A stretch of 64,000 nucleotides of DNA from positions 434,001 through 498,000 of the forward strand of contig OZ251250.1 of NCBI GenBank assembly GCA_965240325.2. Direction: 5' to 3'. Positions 1-12,745 of this stretch are shown piece after piece; positions within the stretch are counted from its first letter, which is position 1, and the number at the start of each line of letters is the position of its first letter. The stretch comes from Rebecca billardiae RCC1528 (Eukaryota > Haptophyta). Position numbers and translations under genes: made by a program. Under the pieces are notes generated by a model that was not told the DNA's origin, did not search any database, and saw only the letters and a program-made list of their open reading frames with translations.

Positions 1-2304
1 CTCAGCCTGCGCTGAGCAGACAGGCGCATCTGCCATGCCATGGGGGGAGCTGGCTGTCTGCCCCGCCAGTGTGCTGGAGGCCGAGCTGAGGAGGAGTCGC
101 TCGACAGCTGCCTGCACGCGGTCGAGCTGTGCCTGGCCGGCCGCGATCTCGTGAGAGCGCGAGGCTTGCTGCAAGGGGATCAGCGCCTTCTTCCCGAGGG
201 CCTCGATGAAAGGGAGCACATCCGGCTGCCCAGCGCCATGGCCGCTGCTGTCCGCTGCAAGCACGTCGAGCAGCCTCTCGCTGCTCTGCACCGAGCGCGT
301 CTGAAAGCGCGTCGTGAGCGCCTTGGTCACCATGTTGCTCAGCGATCTCGTCTCCACGTGCAGCATGGCGGCATGGGCGTATGGCGCAGACAACGCCTCG
401 CCAGCTGGGCACTCCCACGGATGACGCAGGTCGTGGCGCAGGTCGGACCGGATCTCGCCCAGGCGGTTGCCACCGCATTCGACACAGTGCGCAGGGGCTC
501 CAGCTGGGCGATTGCGCAGCACGGGGTAGTGCACGTGCGCAAAGTCATCCAACTCCACCATGCGTGTCATGTACTTGACCGCCAAAGACGGTCCCAGGAA
601 GGCGCTGTGATCACGCACTGCGGCGAGCAGCGTCAGCTCGCCACACGACGCCTCCAGGTGCTCAACCACCGCCCAGCGGAAGCCGATGGCAGACAGGCTG
701 CACGCATGCCTGGCCTCTGCAGCCTGCACGTATGCTGCGACGGATGGCGTCTCCAGCGCGAGGAACTCATCCATGTCGCACAGCAGCACCCACTCTGCAT
801 GGAGGCCCGTCACGTACTGACGGAACGCGTGCGGGAGCGCGTCTGGCTCCGTCTGGTTGCCCGCCGGTAGCAGCTCCACCGCTGGATTGTGTGCCACAGC
901 CTGGTACGCGTCGGCGTCGCCGTCCTGCAGCAGGATGAGGATGCGATCAAAGCCCAGCCGGAGGTACCAGCTCACGAAGAATTCTGCGTAGGGAGCCTCT
1001 CCACTGGCGCGAGTGTAGACGACAAATCGCGGCGGCTGCGAGGTCGCATGGACCGACCACACGGCGTCGCCCTCCTCGGTGCCTCTGCTCAAGGACAGCC
1101 CGCACGCGTGCAGCCGGTGCGCCACCGGCAGCATGGCTGCCCACCACTGCATGTGGCCCAGCGCGCGCGGCTGCTTCCGCCAGCTCTGTGTGCTGTGCCT
1201 GCTGGGCCACGTCCTCCATGGCCTGTGCGGGCCATCCCAGTGCAGAATCCTGGCGAGCGTCGCGTTGCGCAGCGCCTCCTCCAGCTCGACGCCGCCCGGG
1301 ATGCGGTGCCCTTGCACGTAGCGGCTGTACTGGATCGGGTTGGCAAGCACGGACGGCTGGCCGAGCATGCCCATGTTCCAGGCAGGCTGCAAGGGGACGA
1401 TGGCGTTGGTGAGCAAGAGCTGGAGCTCTGTCTCCCCAGGCAGCTCGTACATGCGCTCATGCGCATCCATCGCGCGCAGCTTGCTCCACGCCTCGGGCAG
1501 CCACGGCGCGCTCTGCTGCCGGATGACGAGCACGCCGGTGTCCACAGCCCACAAGGGCAGCGCCGACGACGTCGTGCTGGCTGCGTGGCCATCCGCCTCC
1601 CACTCGCCTGGCACAGGGAGCAGCAGCTGCCGCACGAACGGGTGCTGCCCATGCAGACGCCCCGCAAGCCTGGCGGGCGGCAGCAGCGCGGCAGCCACCG
1701 CAGCTTCGCTCGAGTCCGCTGCCGATGGCAGGAGGCGGGCATGGAGCCTTGCAAGCCCTCGCCTCAGCCAGATCGTCGCCTCGAGCGGGATGCGCATGTC
1801 CAGGTCGTGCAGCTCGCCCAGGTCAGAGCGCACGACGGTGTCACAATTGAGCCAGATGAAGCGCGTGGCCTGCGGGTCGAAGGTAGAGACGTTGAAGAGG
1901 AACCGAGCCCATTTGTACGGGTTGGTCGGAGAAAGTGCACCAGTGCCGTCCTCGGCTGCTGGCCAAATCGTGGGCGTGAGCGCGCGGGGATCGAACCCGT
2001 GCAGCCGGAAGGAGATGTGCGCCGGGAGGCTTTGCGCCGGGAAGATGCACCCGAGCCGCGGTGCCCAGAAGGCGTGGTCGCCGTTTGCCGTGCTCGCAAG
2101 GACGTGCACCCAAAGTGGGCGCTCGGCGCGAGCAGACGAGCTGGCGGCGATGGAACCCAGCAACGCGATCAGCGCCGGCGCGGACTCGCGATCGCAGCCT
2201 GTCACGACGTTGATCCCCGCCGGCCCGCAGAAGGCTCGCTGTGGCCCATGGATCCATGAGACCAGCACCCCGACGGCCAAGAGGCGAGCGAGAGGAGTCG
2301 CCAT
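1..2304 (-). CDS. Secreted dual glycosyltransferase, GT8-like plus GT92-like (C-terminus off the window)
   Basis: The minus-strand frame from the ATG at 2304-2302 stays open for all 768 codons to base 1, so the protein is 3'-truncated by the window edge. It starts with a hydrophobic signal-like segment (MATPLARLLAVGVLVSW). Residues about 30-360 look like GT8: a DxD-type site within LNCDTVVRSDLGELHDLD (about 152-170), a WN(M)G region and an HWDGPHRPW motif (about 353-361), matching the HxxGxxKPW signature of that fold. Residues about 425-600 look like GT92/DUF23: YAEFFVSWYLRLGFDRILI, then LLCDMDEFL (about 506-514), a second DxD metal site. It probably acts in the ER/Golgi on glycans; donor and acceptor cannot be read from sequence. 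It is head-to-head with the repeat gene at 2485. Alternative: two genes wrongly joined, but no stop or splice signal separates the halves. Confidence 0.75.
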   Translation of the reverse strand, partial: MATPLARLLAVGVLVSWIHGPQRAFCGPAGINVVTGCDRESAPALIALLGSIAASSSARAERPLWVHVLASTANGDHAFWAPRLGCIFPAQSLPAHISFRLHGFDPRALTPTIWPAAEDGTGALSPTNPYKWARFLFNVSTFDPQATRFIWLNCDTVVRSDLGELHDLDMRIPLEATIWLRRGLARLHARLLPSAADSSEAAVAAALLPPARLAGRLHGQHPFVRQLLLPVPGEWEADGHAASTTSSALPLWAVDTGVLVIRQQSAPWLPEAWSKLRAMDAHERMYELPGETELQLLLTNAIVPLQPAWNMGMLGQPSVLANPIQYSRYVQGHRIPGGVELEEALRNATLARILHWDGPHRPWRTWPSRHSTQSWRKQPRALGHMQWWAAMLPVAHRLHACGLSLSRGTEEGDAVWSVHATSQPPRFVVYTRASGEAPYAEFFVSWYLRLGFDRILILLQDGDADAYQAVAHNPAVELLPAGNQTEPDALPHAFRQYVTGLHAEWVLLCDMDEFLALETPSVAAYVQAAEARHACSLSAIGFRWAVVEHLEASCGELTLLAAVRDHSAFLGPSLAVKYMTRMVELDDFAHVHYPVLRNRPAGAPAHCVECGGNRLGEIRSDLRHDLRHPWECPAGEALSAPYAHAAMLHVETRSLSNMVTKALTTRFQTRSVQSSERLLDVLAADSSGHGAGQPDVLPFIEALGKKALIPLQQASRSHEIAAGQAQLDRVQAAVERLLLSSASSTLAGQTASSPHGMADAPVCSAQAE

Positions 2305-2484
2305 CGCTTCGCCAAATCTCCTTCCAACGACAACCCGGCCGTCAGCTCAGTCCGGGCCGCACCCGGACACACGCGCTGGGCAGCCGACTATTCACTAGAT
2401 ATTGCATTTGGCAAGCACGGCGCGGCCAACCGTCGCCGCGGCCGCTGCCTCGCGCTGGGGCGAGCACGGGCTGCTGCCGCGACG
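2305..2484. promoter_or_regulatory. Shared divergent promoter region (180 bp)
   Basis: This is the only sequence between the start codons of the dual glycosyltransferase (minus) and the Trp-repeat gene (plus). It is clearly lower in GC than the coding sequence on its right. No TATA box or other core element is convincing. The call rests on geometry alone. Confidence 0.4.
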
Positions 2485-5400
2485 ATGCTGCCGCGCCGCC
2501 CTGGCCGCACGCCGCGCGCCGAGCCGCGCGGCGCGCCCGCCCCGTCCGCCCCGCCCGCCCGCGAGCCCGACGAGCCCGACGACGACGACGACGACGCCAT
2601 CGCCGAGTGGCAGATCCGCATCACGGCACACGTGCTGCGCAAGCGCACCGCCGGGCTGCGCGCGCACGCGGCGCGCACGCAGCGCGCCGTCTCGCGCGCG
2701 GCGAGCGCGTGGCTCGCGCGCGAGGAGGCGCGCGCGTGGCGCACCTGGCTCGCCGCCGCCGCCACCGCGCGCGCCGCCGCCGCCGCGCTGCGCGCCCGCC
2801 TCGCCGTGCGGCGGCTGCGCTCGGCGGCCGCCGCGGCGCGGCTTGGCCGCGAGCGCATGCGCGCCGCCGCGGCGCGCGCGGCGGCGCGAGGCGCGCGCGC
2901 GCGCGCGCGGCTCGCGCTCGCGCGCTGGACGAGGCACGCAAGCCGCGCGCGCGCGCGCGCGCGCGCCGCGGCCTTCGCCCGCCGCGCCGCGTGGCGCGCG
3001 CTCGTGCGAGCCGCGATCGAGCGAGCGAGCAGCGCGGCGCGCGCGGCCGCCGCGAGCGCGCGCCGCGGCGCCGCGGCGCGCGCGCTGGACGCGATCGCGC
3101 GCGCGGCGGCGGGCGCGGGCGCGCTACATGCCGCGGTGGGCTTTGCGCACGCCCGCGCACGCGCGCGCGCGCTCGAGGGCTGGAGCGCCGCCGCCGCGCG
3201 CCGCCGCGGCGCGCGCGCGCGAGCGGCGCGCGCGCCCGCCGCCGCGGCGCGCGCGGCCGCGGCCGCCGCCGCGGCCGCGCTGCTCGCGTGGCGGCGCGAG
3301 GCGGCGTGGCGCGCGGCGGCGCGCGCGGCGGCGCGCGCGCTCGCGCCGCGCCGCGCGCGCGCCCTCCTCGCGCCGCGCTACCGCGCGTGGCTCGCGCGCT
3401 ATGTCGGGCGCGCGCGCGTCGCGCTGGGAGGAGCGCTCGCGGCGCGCGGCGCGCTGCGGCGGTGCGCGCGCGGCGGTGCGCGCGCGGCGGCGGATGCGGC
3501 GGCGCGCGGCGCGCGGGCGGGGTGCGCGGCGCGCGTGGCGCTCGGCCGCGCGCGCCGCGCGCTCGCCGCGTGGCGCGTGCGCTGCCACCACGCCGCGCGC
3601 GCCCGCGCGCGCCGCGCGGCCGCGGCGCGCGCCCAGCTCGCGCGCTGGGCGGCGGAGGCGGCGCACGCGCGCGCGGCGCGCGCGGCGCGCGCGGCCGCGG
3701 CGCGCTGCGCGGACGTGCGCGCGGCGACGCGCGCGGTGCAGCGGCTGCGGAGCGCGGTGCTGCGCTCGGCCGTCGGCCGCGCCGCCGCGCTCGCCGCGAC
3801 CGCGGCCGGCCTCGCGACGGCGCTGGCGCGGCTGCGCGCGGCCGCGCGCGCCGGCGCGCGCGCCGCGGCCGCGCGCGCGCGCGCGCGCCGGCGCGCGCTG
3901 CGCCGATGGGTGCGGCGCGCGCTCGGCGCGGCGGGCGCGCCGGCGGGCGCGCAGGTATCGCACGCCGCCGCGCGCCTTGCGCTGAGCGCGCGGCGGCGCG
4001 CGTGCGCGCGCGCGCTCGGCGCGCTGCGCCTCGCGCGCGCGCGCGCGCACGCCGCGCGGCGCGCGCGCGCGGCCGCCGCGCGCGCCGCCGCGCGGCGCGC
4101 GGCCGCCGCGCTGCGCGCGCACACCGCGCGCGCGCGGCGGCGGCGCGCGCTCGCGGAACGCGCGCGCGCGGCGCGCGCGCGAGTGGCATGGGAGCGGCTG
4201 CTCCTCGCGCGCGTCGCCGCGCTCGGCCGCGCCGACGCGCGCGCGGCGGCGCGCGCGCGCGCGCGCGCGCGCGGCGCGCGCGCGCGCTCGGCGCGTGGCG
4301 CGCGGCCGCGCGCGGCGGCGCGGCCGCGCGCGCCACCGCCGCGCGCGGCGCGGCGCGCTGGCGCGCGTGCGCGACGGGCGTGGCGCTCGGCCGTTGGCGC
4401 GGTGCTCCGCCCGCCGCGCGCGGCCGCACGCACGCCGCCGCCGCCGCCGCGCACTGGCGCGCGCGCGCGCTGCGCGCCGCGGCCGCGCGCTGGCGCGCCA
4501 CGCGCCGCGCGCGCGGCGCGCGCGTCACGCGCGGCCGCGCGCGCCGCGCCGCGCTGCGCGCGTGGGCGGCGGCGGCGCGCGCGCGCGCGGCGCGCGGCGC
4601 GACGGACGCGGCGCGCGCGCCTGCGCGCGCGCGCGCCGCGCGCGCGCGCCGCGGCCGCGCCGCGCTACGCGCCTGGCGCCGCGCGGCCACGCGCGCCGCG
4701 GCCGCGGCCGCCGCGGCCGCGGCCGCGGCCGCGGCCGCGCGCGCCGCCGCGGCCGCGCGCGCCCTGCTCGCTTTGCTCACGGCGCGCGCGGCGGCGGCGC
4801 GGCGGTGCGCGGCGGCGGCGCGGCTGGCGCGGTGGCGCGCCGCAGTGGCGGTTCGCGGCTGGCGCGCCGCCGCGCCGCCCGCGCGCGCCGCCGCCGCGCG
4901 CGCCGCCGCCGCGCTCGGGCGGCGCGCGGCGGCGGCGCGGCGCGCGGCCGCGCTGCGCGCGTGGGCGGTGGCGTGTGCGCGCGGCCGCCGCCGCCGCCGC
5001 CGCGCCGCGCCGCCGCCCATCGCGCTGCCGCCGCCGCCGCCGCCGCGCGCGGTGCGCCCGCGCGCCGCGCCGCCGCCGCCGCGCCGCGCCGGCTCGCCCG
5101 TCGCGCTCTCGCCGCGCCACGCCGCGCTGCGCGCGCACGCGCTCGCGCGCGCGCGCCGCGCCGCGCTCGCGCGCTGGCGGCGCGCCGCGCTGCGCGGCGG
5201 CGCGCGCGGCGACGGCGCGAGGCACGCGCGCGCGCTGCGCGCGCGCGCGGCGCCGGCGGCGCGGCGCGCGGCGGACGCGGCGGCGCGCCGCGCGCTGCGC
5301 GCGCTGTGCCGCGGCGCCGCGGCGCGCGCCGCGTGGGGCGCGCTCGCCGCGCGCGCCGCGCCGCGCGCCGCGGCGGCCGCGCGCGCGGCCGCGGCCGGCG

Positions 5401-7204
5401 CGGCCGCGCGCTGGGCGGCGCGCGCCGCGCCCGCGGCGCGCGCGGCCGCGGCGCTGCGCCGCGCGGTGCTGCGGCGCGGCGCGCGCGCGTGGCGCCGCGC
5501 GCACGCGGCGTGGGCGCTCGCCGAGCGCGCGCACGCGCGCGCCGCGCCCGTCGCGCGCGCGTGCGCCCGCGCGCTCGGCCGCTGGGCGGCGGCGCGGCGC
5601 GCGGCCGCGGCGCGCGCCGCGCGCGCCGTGCGCGGCCGCGCGGCCGCGGCCGCGCGCGCGCAGGCGGCCGCGCTGCGCGCGTGGCACGCGCGCAGCGCGG
5701 CGCCGGGCGCGGGCGCGGCGCGCGCGCTGCGCGCGCGCGCCAAGGCGCTCGCGGCGGAGGAGGCGCGCGCCTGGGCCCGCGCCGCCGCCGTGCACGCCTG
5801 GGCCGCGGCGACCGCGCGCGCGCGCGCGGCCGCCGCCGCGGCCGCGGCCGCGGCCGCGCGCGCCGCCGCGCGCGCGCTCGCGCGCCTCCGCGCGCGCGCC
5901 GCCGCCGCCGCGGCGGCGAGGCGCGCCGCGCGCGGCGTCGCACTGGCGCGCTGGCGGCGGCGCGCGTACGCGCGCGCCGCCGCCGCCGCCGCCGCGCGCC
6001 TGCCGCGCGTCGCCGACGCCGTCGGCGCGCCGGGCGCGCCCCAGCTGCGGCCGCTGCTGCGCGCGCGGCGCGCGGCCGCGCGCGCCGCGCTCGGCTGCTG
6101 GCGCGCGCGCGCCGCCGCCGCCGCCGCGGCGGCGTACGCGCCCGTCGCGTTCGGCGCGGCGGCCGACGGCGGCGCGCCGGGCGCCGAGGCGCGGCTGCCC
6201 GCCTCGCTGCACGCCGCCGTCGCCGCGGCCGTGCGCGACTCGCTCGACGCGCCGCCGCCGCCGCCGCCGGCGCGCGCCGCCGACGCGCCGCCGCGCCGCG
6301 CGGGCGGTGGCGCGTGGGCAAGCTCCGCCCAACGCCGCGGCGGGCCGCCCTCGTCCGCGTCCGCGTCGACGGCGTCGCTCGGCGAGGTGCGCGTCACGCA
6401 CAGCGCGCTGCCCACGCCGCCGCACACGCCGCTCGGCCGCGCGCCCGCCGCGCCCGGCCACGATGGCCGCTTCCGCCGAGGCCGATCGCCTGGGCGCGTG
6501 CACGCCACGCCGTCTCCGCGCGCGTCTGCTGCCGGCGGCGCCGAGGCGGCGGGCGCGGCCGGGCCGTGGTGGGCGGCGGCGGCGGCGGCGGTACCGCCGG
6601 CCGGCCACGCCGCGCCGCGCCCCGCCGCCGACTTCGAGGGCTCGCCGCGCGCGCAGCCTCCTCGCAGCGGGTGCGTGCGCCGCGCGCACCCCGCCCCCCC
6701 GCCCCTCGCCGCGCGCTGCCACTCCCGCCCCCGTGCACAGACACGCCCTGGCCTGCGCCCGCCTCGCGGCCGCGCGCGCGCGTGCGCGGGACGACGTGTT
6801 TCGCACGCCATGCCATGCCGCATCCAAGCTGACGCGCTCGCGCCGCCGCCCGCTGCGCCGCCGCGCCGCGCGCGTGCCGCCGCAGGGAGCACGGGCCGCT
6901 GGCGGCGAGCGCCGAAACGCCCGCGGCGGCAGCCGTCACAACGCCCGTCGCGGCGGTGGCCGTTGGCGCGCGCGCCGCCTCCTTCTCCTCCGCCGCCTCG
7001 GACGACGACGGCGGCGGCGGTGGCGGCGCGGCGCCCACCGTCACGCCGCCCGCCGCCCCGGCCCCGTCGGTGGACGTGTGGCAGCCTCGGCTCGAGGGGT
7101 ACGGCGCCGCCGCCGTCACGTACACGCACGCCCACAGGCCGGTCGCGCCCGCCGCGCGCCGCGCGCTCCGGCTCGGCGTCGCGTCGGCGGAGGCGAGGGG
7201 CTGA
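2485..7204 (+). CDS. Ala/Arg/Trp-rich repeat protein, possibly Sfi1/centrin-binding-like; frameshift in a GC run, one intron
   Basis: The ATG at 2485 is followed by an acidic stretch (DEPDDDDDD) and then hundreds of residues made almost only of Ala and Arg. A regularly recurring Leu-x-x-Trp-Arg pattern (ALARW, ALGRW, ALRAW, AWRRA) appears every 30-40 residues. Sfi1 repeats (about 33 residues ending in a Trp) are the closest family I know, but I cannot confirm homology. The pattern runs in frame 1 to about 4240 and in frame 3 from about 4280. Between lies an almost pure GC dinucleotide run, so one surplus GC unit explains the shift. An intron at 6671-6885 (GTGCGT...GCAG) joins an acidic and Gly-rich C-terminal exon ending at TGA 7202-7204. 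With one GC unit removed, the two exons total 1,501 codons, an exact multiple of three. A long alpha-helical rod is likely. Product identity is uncertain; that it is a gene is likely. Confidence 0.5.
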
Positions 7205-7471
<267 letters not shown>

Positions 7472-7483
7472 GATCTATATATG

Positions 7484-7977
7484 TCTAGCCGTCCTCGTGA
7501 ACGCCGACGCCAACTGCTGGCCGAAGGTGGGCACGCCGCCTGGCATGTCGATGCCGAGGCGGCTGCGTGTGTTCCTACTCAGTGGGATTTACGTGTCCTC
7601 ATGCCTTGGCGAGCGGCAGCAGATGCGGTGGGCATGCCGCTCGCCGTCGACGAGACGCGGTGCGTGAGTGTTGCCGAAAGATGTTGGTCGGTGCACGCGA
7701 CGCGCCACCCGCGTGCGAGCCGCCGCCGCCGGCGACGCAGGACGAGCTTGGCTGGAGCCATCTCGCACGCCGCGCCTGGCGAAGCAGGCGGCAGAGGCCG
7801 GCGCCGGAAATCGATCTCCTGGGCGGCAGAACAACCCGGACAGACTGTTTGTCCGGGAGCAGCGCCCTTTGAGGCGATGGTCTGGTAGAGGGCGATGTGG
7901 CTGATGAGCGGCGCTGGCGCCCGGCGTTCTTGTCGTCCTCTTAGACAATCAGTTATTGTACCAATAACCCCACATAT
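7484..7977 (+). mobile_element. Dispersed terminal-repeat element, copy A (modules L then R)
   Basis: The left part (module L, 7484-7669) recurs reverse-complemented at 62168-62353. The right part (module R, 7671-7977) recurs reverse-complemented at 62355-62652, partly at 61541-61643, and directly at 62792-63087. R contains a hairpin around CCGGACAGACTGTTTGTCCGG and ends with another (GTTATTG-TAC-CAATAAC) followed by CCCCACA. This copy sits between TA-rich sequences on both sides. Small open frames here have no family resemblance. It appears to be a non-autonomous element. Confidence 0.7.
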
Positions 7978-8060
7978 ACGCATTATATATACATATATGT
8001 ATATATACACACATATATCTATATAGATATATATATAGATATATGATGTACATTGCGCGC
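7978..8060. repeat. Imperfect TA-rich flank of element copy A
   Basis: AT-rich imperfect TATATA/ACATATATG sequence directly after the CCCCACA end of module R. Module R at 62792-63087 is also followed by TA repeats, which suggests insertion into TA tracts. Confidence 0.6.
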
Positions 8061-8200
8061 GCTGCTGATTATGCGCATGGCGCCCGCCGCGCTGCCGCCG
8101 CCTATCGCTGAGTCGCACTGATGAGTCACGGGCACCGCCACTGATGCCAGTCATCACGTCAGCGCCGCTGCCCGCTCCCGGCCCGGCCTTGCGCTTGGGG

Positions 8201-9349
8201 CTACGTGAGGATCGGCAGCGGTCCTCCCGGGCGGCAGAGCGGGTATTGCCGGGCGGTGCGACCGCACGGCGCCTCGGCGCCCGCCGCCGCCACGCCGCCG
8301 GCTGCGCGCGCGGCCGCCGCCAACGGCTCAGAGTCAGGCGGCTGCCGCGGCTGCGGCTGCGGCCGCGCCGGCGGCGAGCGCTCCGCCGGCTGGTGAGCGC
8401 GCTCGAGCGTCGCGGCCGCCCACACGCGGCAGCCGCGCCTCGCCGCGCGCGCGTCGAGCGGCACGCACGCCGGCGGCGCACACGGCGAGGGCGGCGCTCG
8501 GCGCGCCTGCGGCGGCGCCGGCCGATCGGCGGGCGGCAGCCATGCTGAACCCGCGCCGCGCGCCGCCGCGCCGTGCGGCGCGCCCTGGCGCTCGCCCGCA
8601 CGCGCGCCGTGCGCCGCCACCCACGCATGCTCGGCGGCAAAGTCGTGCGCGGGGTGGCCCCGCGCGCGCAGCCAGGCGAGGCGCTGCGCCTTCGCGCGCA
8701 TGGGCACGTCCACGTCCCTCGCGACCCGCGCCGCGGCCGCCCCGCCGCCCGCCGTGCCGTTGCCGCCGAGCCCGCCGGCCGCGTCCGCGGCGCCGCGCGC
8801 TGACCAGTAGTGGTAGCGCGCGCCCGGGCCGGTGTGGGCGTCGGCGGCGTCGGCGAAGCCCCAGAGCCACAGCGTCGAGCACACCGACGCCGAGAGCAGC
8901 GCGTACAGCGCGACGAAGCCCGACGTGGGCACGGTCGTGCGCCCGCCCAGGGGCGGGCGGTCGAGGCAGGTGCGCGCGAGCGAGGCGGCGGCCGGCGCGA
9001 CTGCGCACGCGCGCACGGTGGGGTGGCACGCGGCGAGCGCGCGCAGCGTGGCGTTGCACGCGTTCGCGTCGTGGCCGTGCCAGAACAGCACGCCGCCCGG
9101 CTCGGCGTCCGCCACGGCCGCGTGCACCGCGCGCGCGTCCGCCTCCCTCCGTTCGTGGGCCAGCGTCGTCTGCAGCCACCGCCCGTCGGTGCGCGCGCCG
9201 ACGTGGCGCTCGTACCCGAGGGTCGGGCCGATGCCGACGCGTATGACGGCGTCGGCCGCGTCGATGCGCGGCCCGTCCGACCGCTCGAGGAGCATCCCCG
9301 CCGTCGAGACGAGGCTGCACGTCCGCCAGCCGAGGCCGCACGGCGCCAT
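8201..9349 (-). CDS. GT29 sialyltransferase-like protein
   Basis: The ATG at 9349 gives about 382 residues. Near the N-terminus (residues about 10-52) is the GT29 L-motif pattern: CSLVSTAGMLL, then DAADAVIRVGIGPTLGYERHVGARTD, matching the family's C..V.N.G.L....G..ID..D.VIR.N..P..G.E.DVG.RT layout. Around residues 142-165 is the S-motif (VPTSGFVALYALL, then LWLWGF), followed by YHYW like the family's terminal His/Tyr motif. Known GT29 enzymes transfer CMP-sialic or related keto acids in the Golgi. Here the start falls just before the L-motif, so the usual N-terminal membrane anchor and stem are missing; an upstream exon may have been missed. The last 150 residues are low-complexity and may include misread 3' sequence. 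The gene lies head-to-head, 85 bp from the gene at 9435. Confidence 0.7.
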   Translation of the reverse strand: MAPCGLGWRTCSLVSTAGMLLERSDGPRIDAADAVIRVGIGPTLGYERHVGARTDGRWLQTTLAHERREADARAVHAAVADAEPGGVLFWHGHDANACNATLRALAACHPTVRACAVAPAAASLARTCLDRPPLGGRTTVPTSGFVALYALLSASVCSTLWLWGFADAADAHTGPGARYHYWSARGAADAAGGLGGNGTAGGGAAAARVARDVDVPMRAKAQRLAWLRARGHPAHDFAAEHAWVAAHGARAGERQGAPHGAAARGAGSAWLPPADRPAPPQARRAPPSPCAPPACVPLDARAARRGCRVWAAATLERAHQPAERSPPARPQPQPRQPPDSEPLAAAARAAGGVAAAGAEAPCGRTARQYPLCRPGGPLPILT

Positions 9350-9434
9350 CGGTTGCGGTCGCTCGGCTGGCCAACGACTTTGCGCATTTTCTCCTGGTCC
9401 GGTGTAGCCGAACCGGCCGTGGTGAGGCTCGGCG
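9350..9434. promoter_or_regulatory. Very short divergent intergenic region (85 bp)
   Basis: Separates the GT29-like start (minus) from the small secreted-protein start (plus). If both starts are right, the two genes must share or overlap their promoters. No motif is claimed. Confidence 0.35.
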
Positions 9435-9971
9435 ATGCGCGCGTCACTCGCCGACGCCTTCGTGCCGGCGCTCGCCGCGGTGGCGCTCGCGGGCGCCCCG
9501 CCGGCGATCGCAGCCCCTCTGGTAAGCGGGCGCGTCCTCATCGCCGACGGGGCTGAGCAGCCCCCGCCCGCGGACACCGGCCCCGCCCTGTACGTGACCG
9601 TGCGGCCGTCGGCGCCCGACAACGTGCCGCGCGCGATTCTGGACGGCTCGCGCGGCAAGCCGCCGCCGATCGCGGCGTCGCGCTTCGCGCCGCCGCTGTC
9701 CTTCCCGTTCGAGTTCACGCTCGACGACGTGGCCGACCTCACGCCCGAGGGCGCGGCGGAGCCCCAGCGCTGGTGGGCGTCAGTCGATCGCTTCGTCGTC
9801 TCCGCCCGGCTCGACTCGGACGGCGTGGCCGCGACGCGCGCGCCGACGGACCTGGTCGGGCAGAGCGTGTGCGCGGCCGACGGTGCGGTGGCGCGTGCGG
9901 CTGGCGCGTGCACGCTGCGCGTGGGTGGGCGCGGGAGCGGTGGGCGTCTGATCACGTCGCCCTCGAAGTAG
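9435..9971 (+). CDS. Small signal-peptide protein with a CcmI C-terminal-like pattern
   Basis: 178 residues. The N-terminus (LADAFVPALAAVALAGAPPAIAAPL) resembles a signal or lumen-targeting peptide with an Ala-x-Ala cleavage site. The rest has the layout of the C-terminal domain of the bacterial cytochrome c biogenesis factor CcmI/CycH: ALYVTVRPS, then PLSFPFEFTLDDVADLTP, then FVVSARLDSDG and a DLVGQS end. That resemblance is by eye and weak. If correct, it would act in the thylakoid lumen or intermembrane space. The antisense frame is also open for the whole length, but its Ser/Arg-rich translation looks like a shadow. The plus-strand reading is preferred for its amphipathic pattern and signal peptide. 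Confidence 0.5.
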   Translation: MRASLADAFVPALAAVALAGAPPAIAAPLVSGRVLIADGAEQPPPADTGPALYVTVRPSAPDNVPRAILDGSRGKPPPIAASRFAPPLSFPFEFTLDDVADLTPEGAAEPQRWWASVDRFVVSARLDSDGVAATRAPTDLVGQSVCAADGAVARAAGACTLRVGGRGSGGRLITSPSK

Positions 9972-10240
9972 TTAGCGGTTAGTGACGGCACGCGCATATC
10001 AGTAATTGGCGCCCGGACCGGCCGGACCCGACCCGCATGGGCATTGGGCATGGAGTATGTCATAGGCGGATATATATTGGACACTGCTGCTGTTCAGTTC
10101 AGACTAACAGTGGGCAAAGTGCGCGCTGCCGCCGATCTGTGACTACTATACGATGACTGACTGACTGCTGGCCGCGCCGTTCGGACGCCGACGCGCGGTC
10201 CCGCGCGGGCCTGGCGGGCCACATACGCCGCGCCATACGC

Positions 10241-12745
<2,505 letters not shown>

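Noticed and set aside
2621-7135. Very long antisense and alternate-frame open reading frames across the GC-rich repeat gene
   Set aside because: At this GC content stops are rare in every frame. Only the plus-strand frames carry the Trp periodicity, and they connect by a plausible splice to an acidic exon.
7880-7925. CTGATGAG next to a GC stem in module R, resembling a hammerhead ribozyme core
   Set aside because: The required GAAA after stem II is missing, and a paired third stem is not seen.
8201-10084. Extension of the GT29 frame back to 10084
   Set aside because: The added part is antisense to the signal-peptide gene at 9435-9971, is Ser/Arg-rich and has no anchor sequence.
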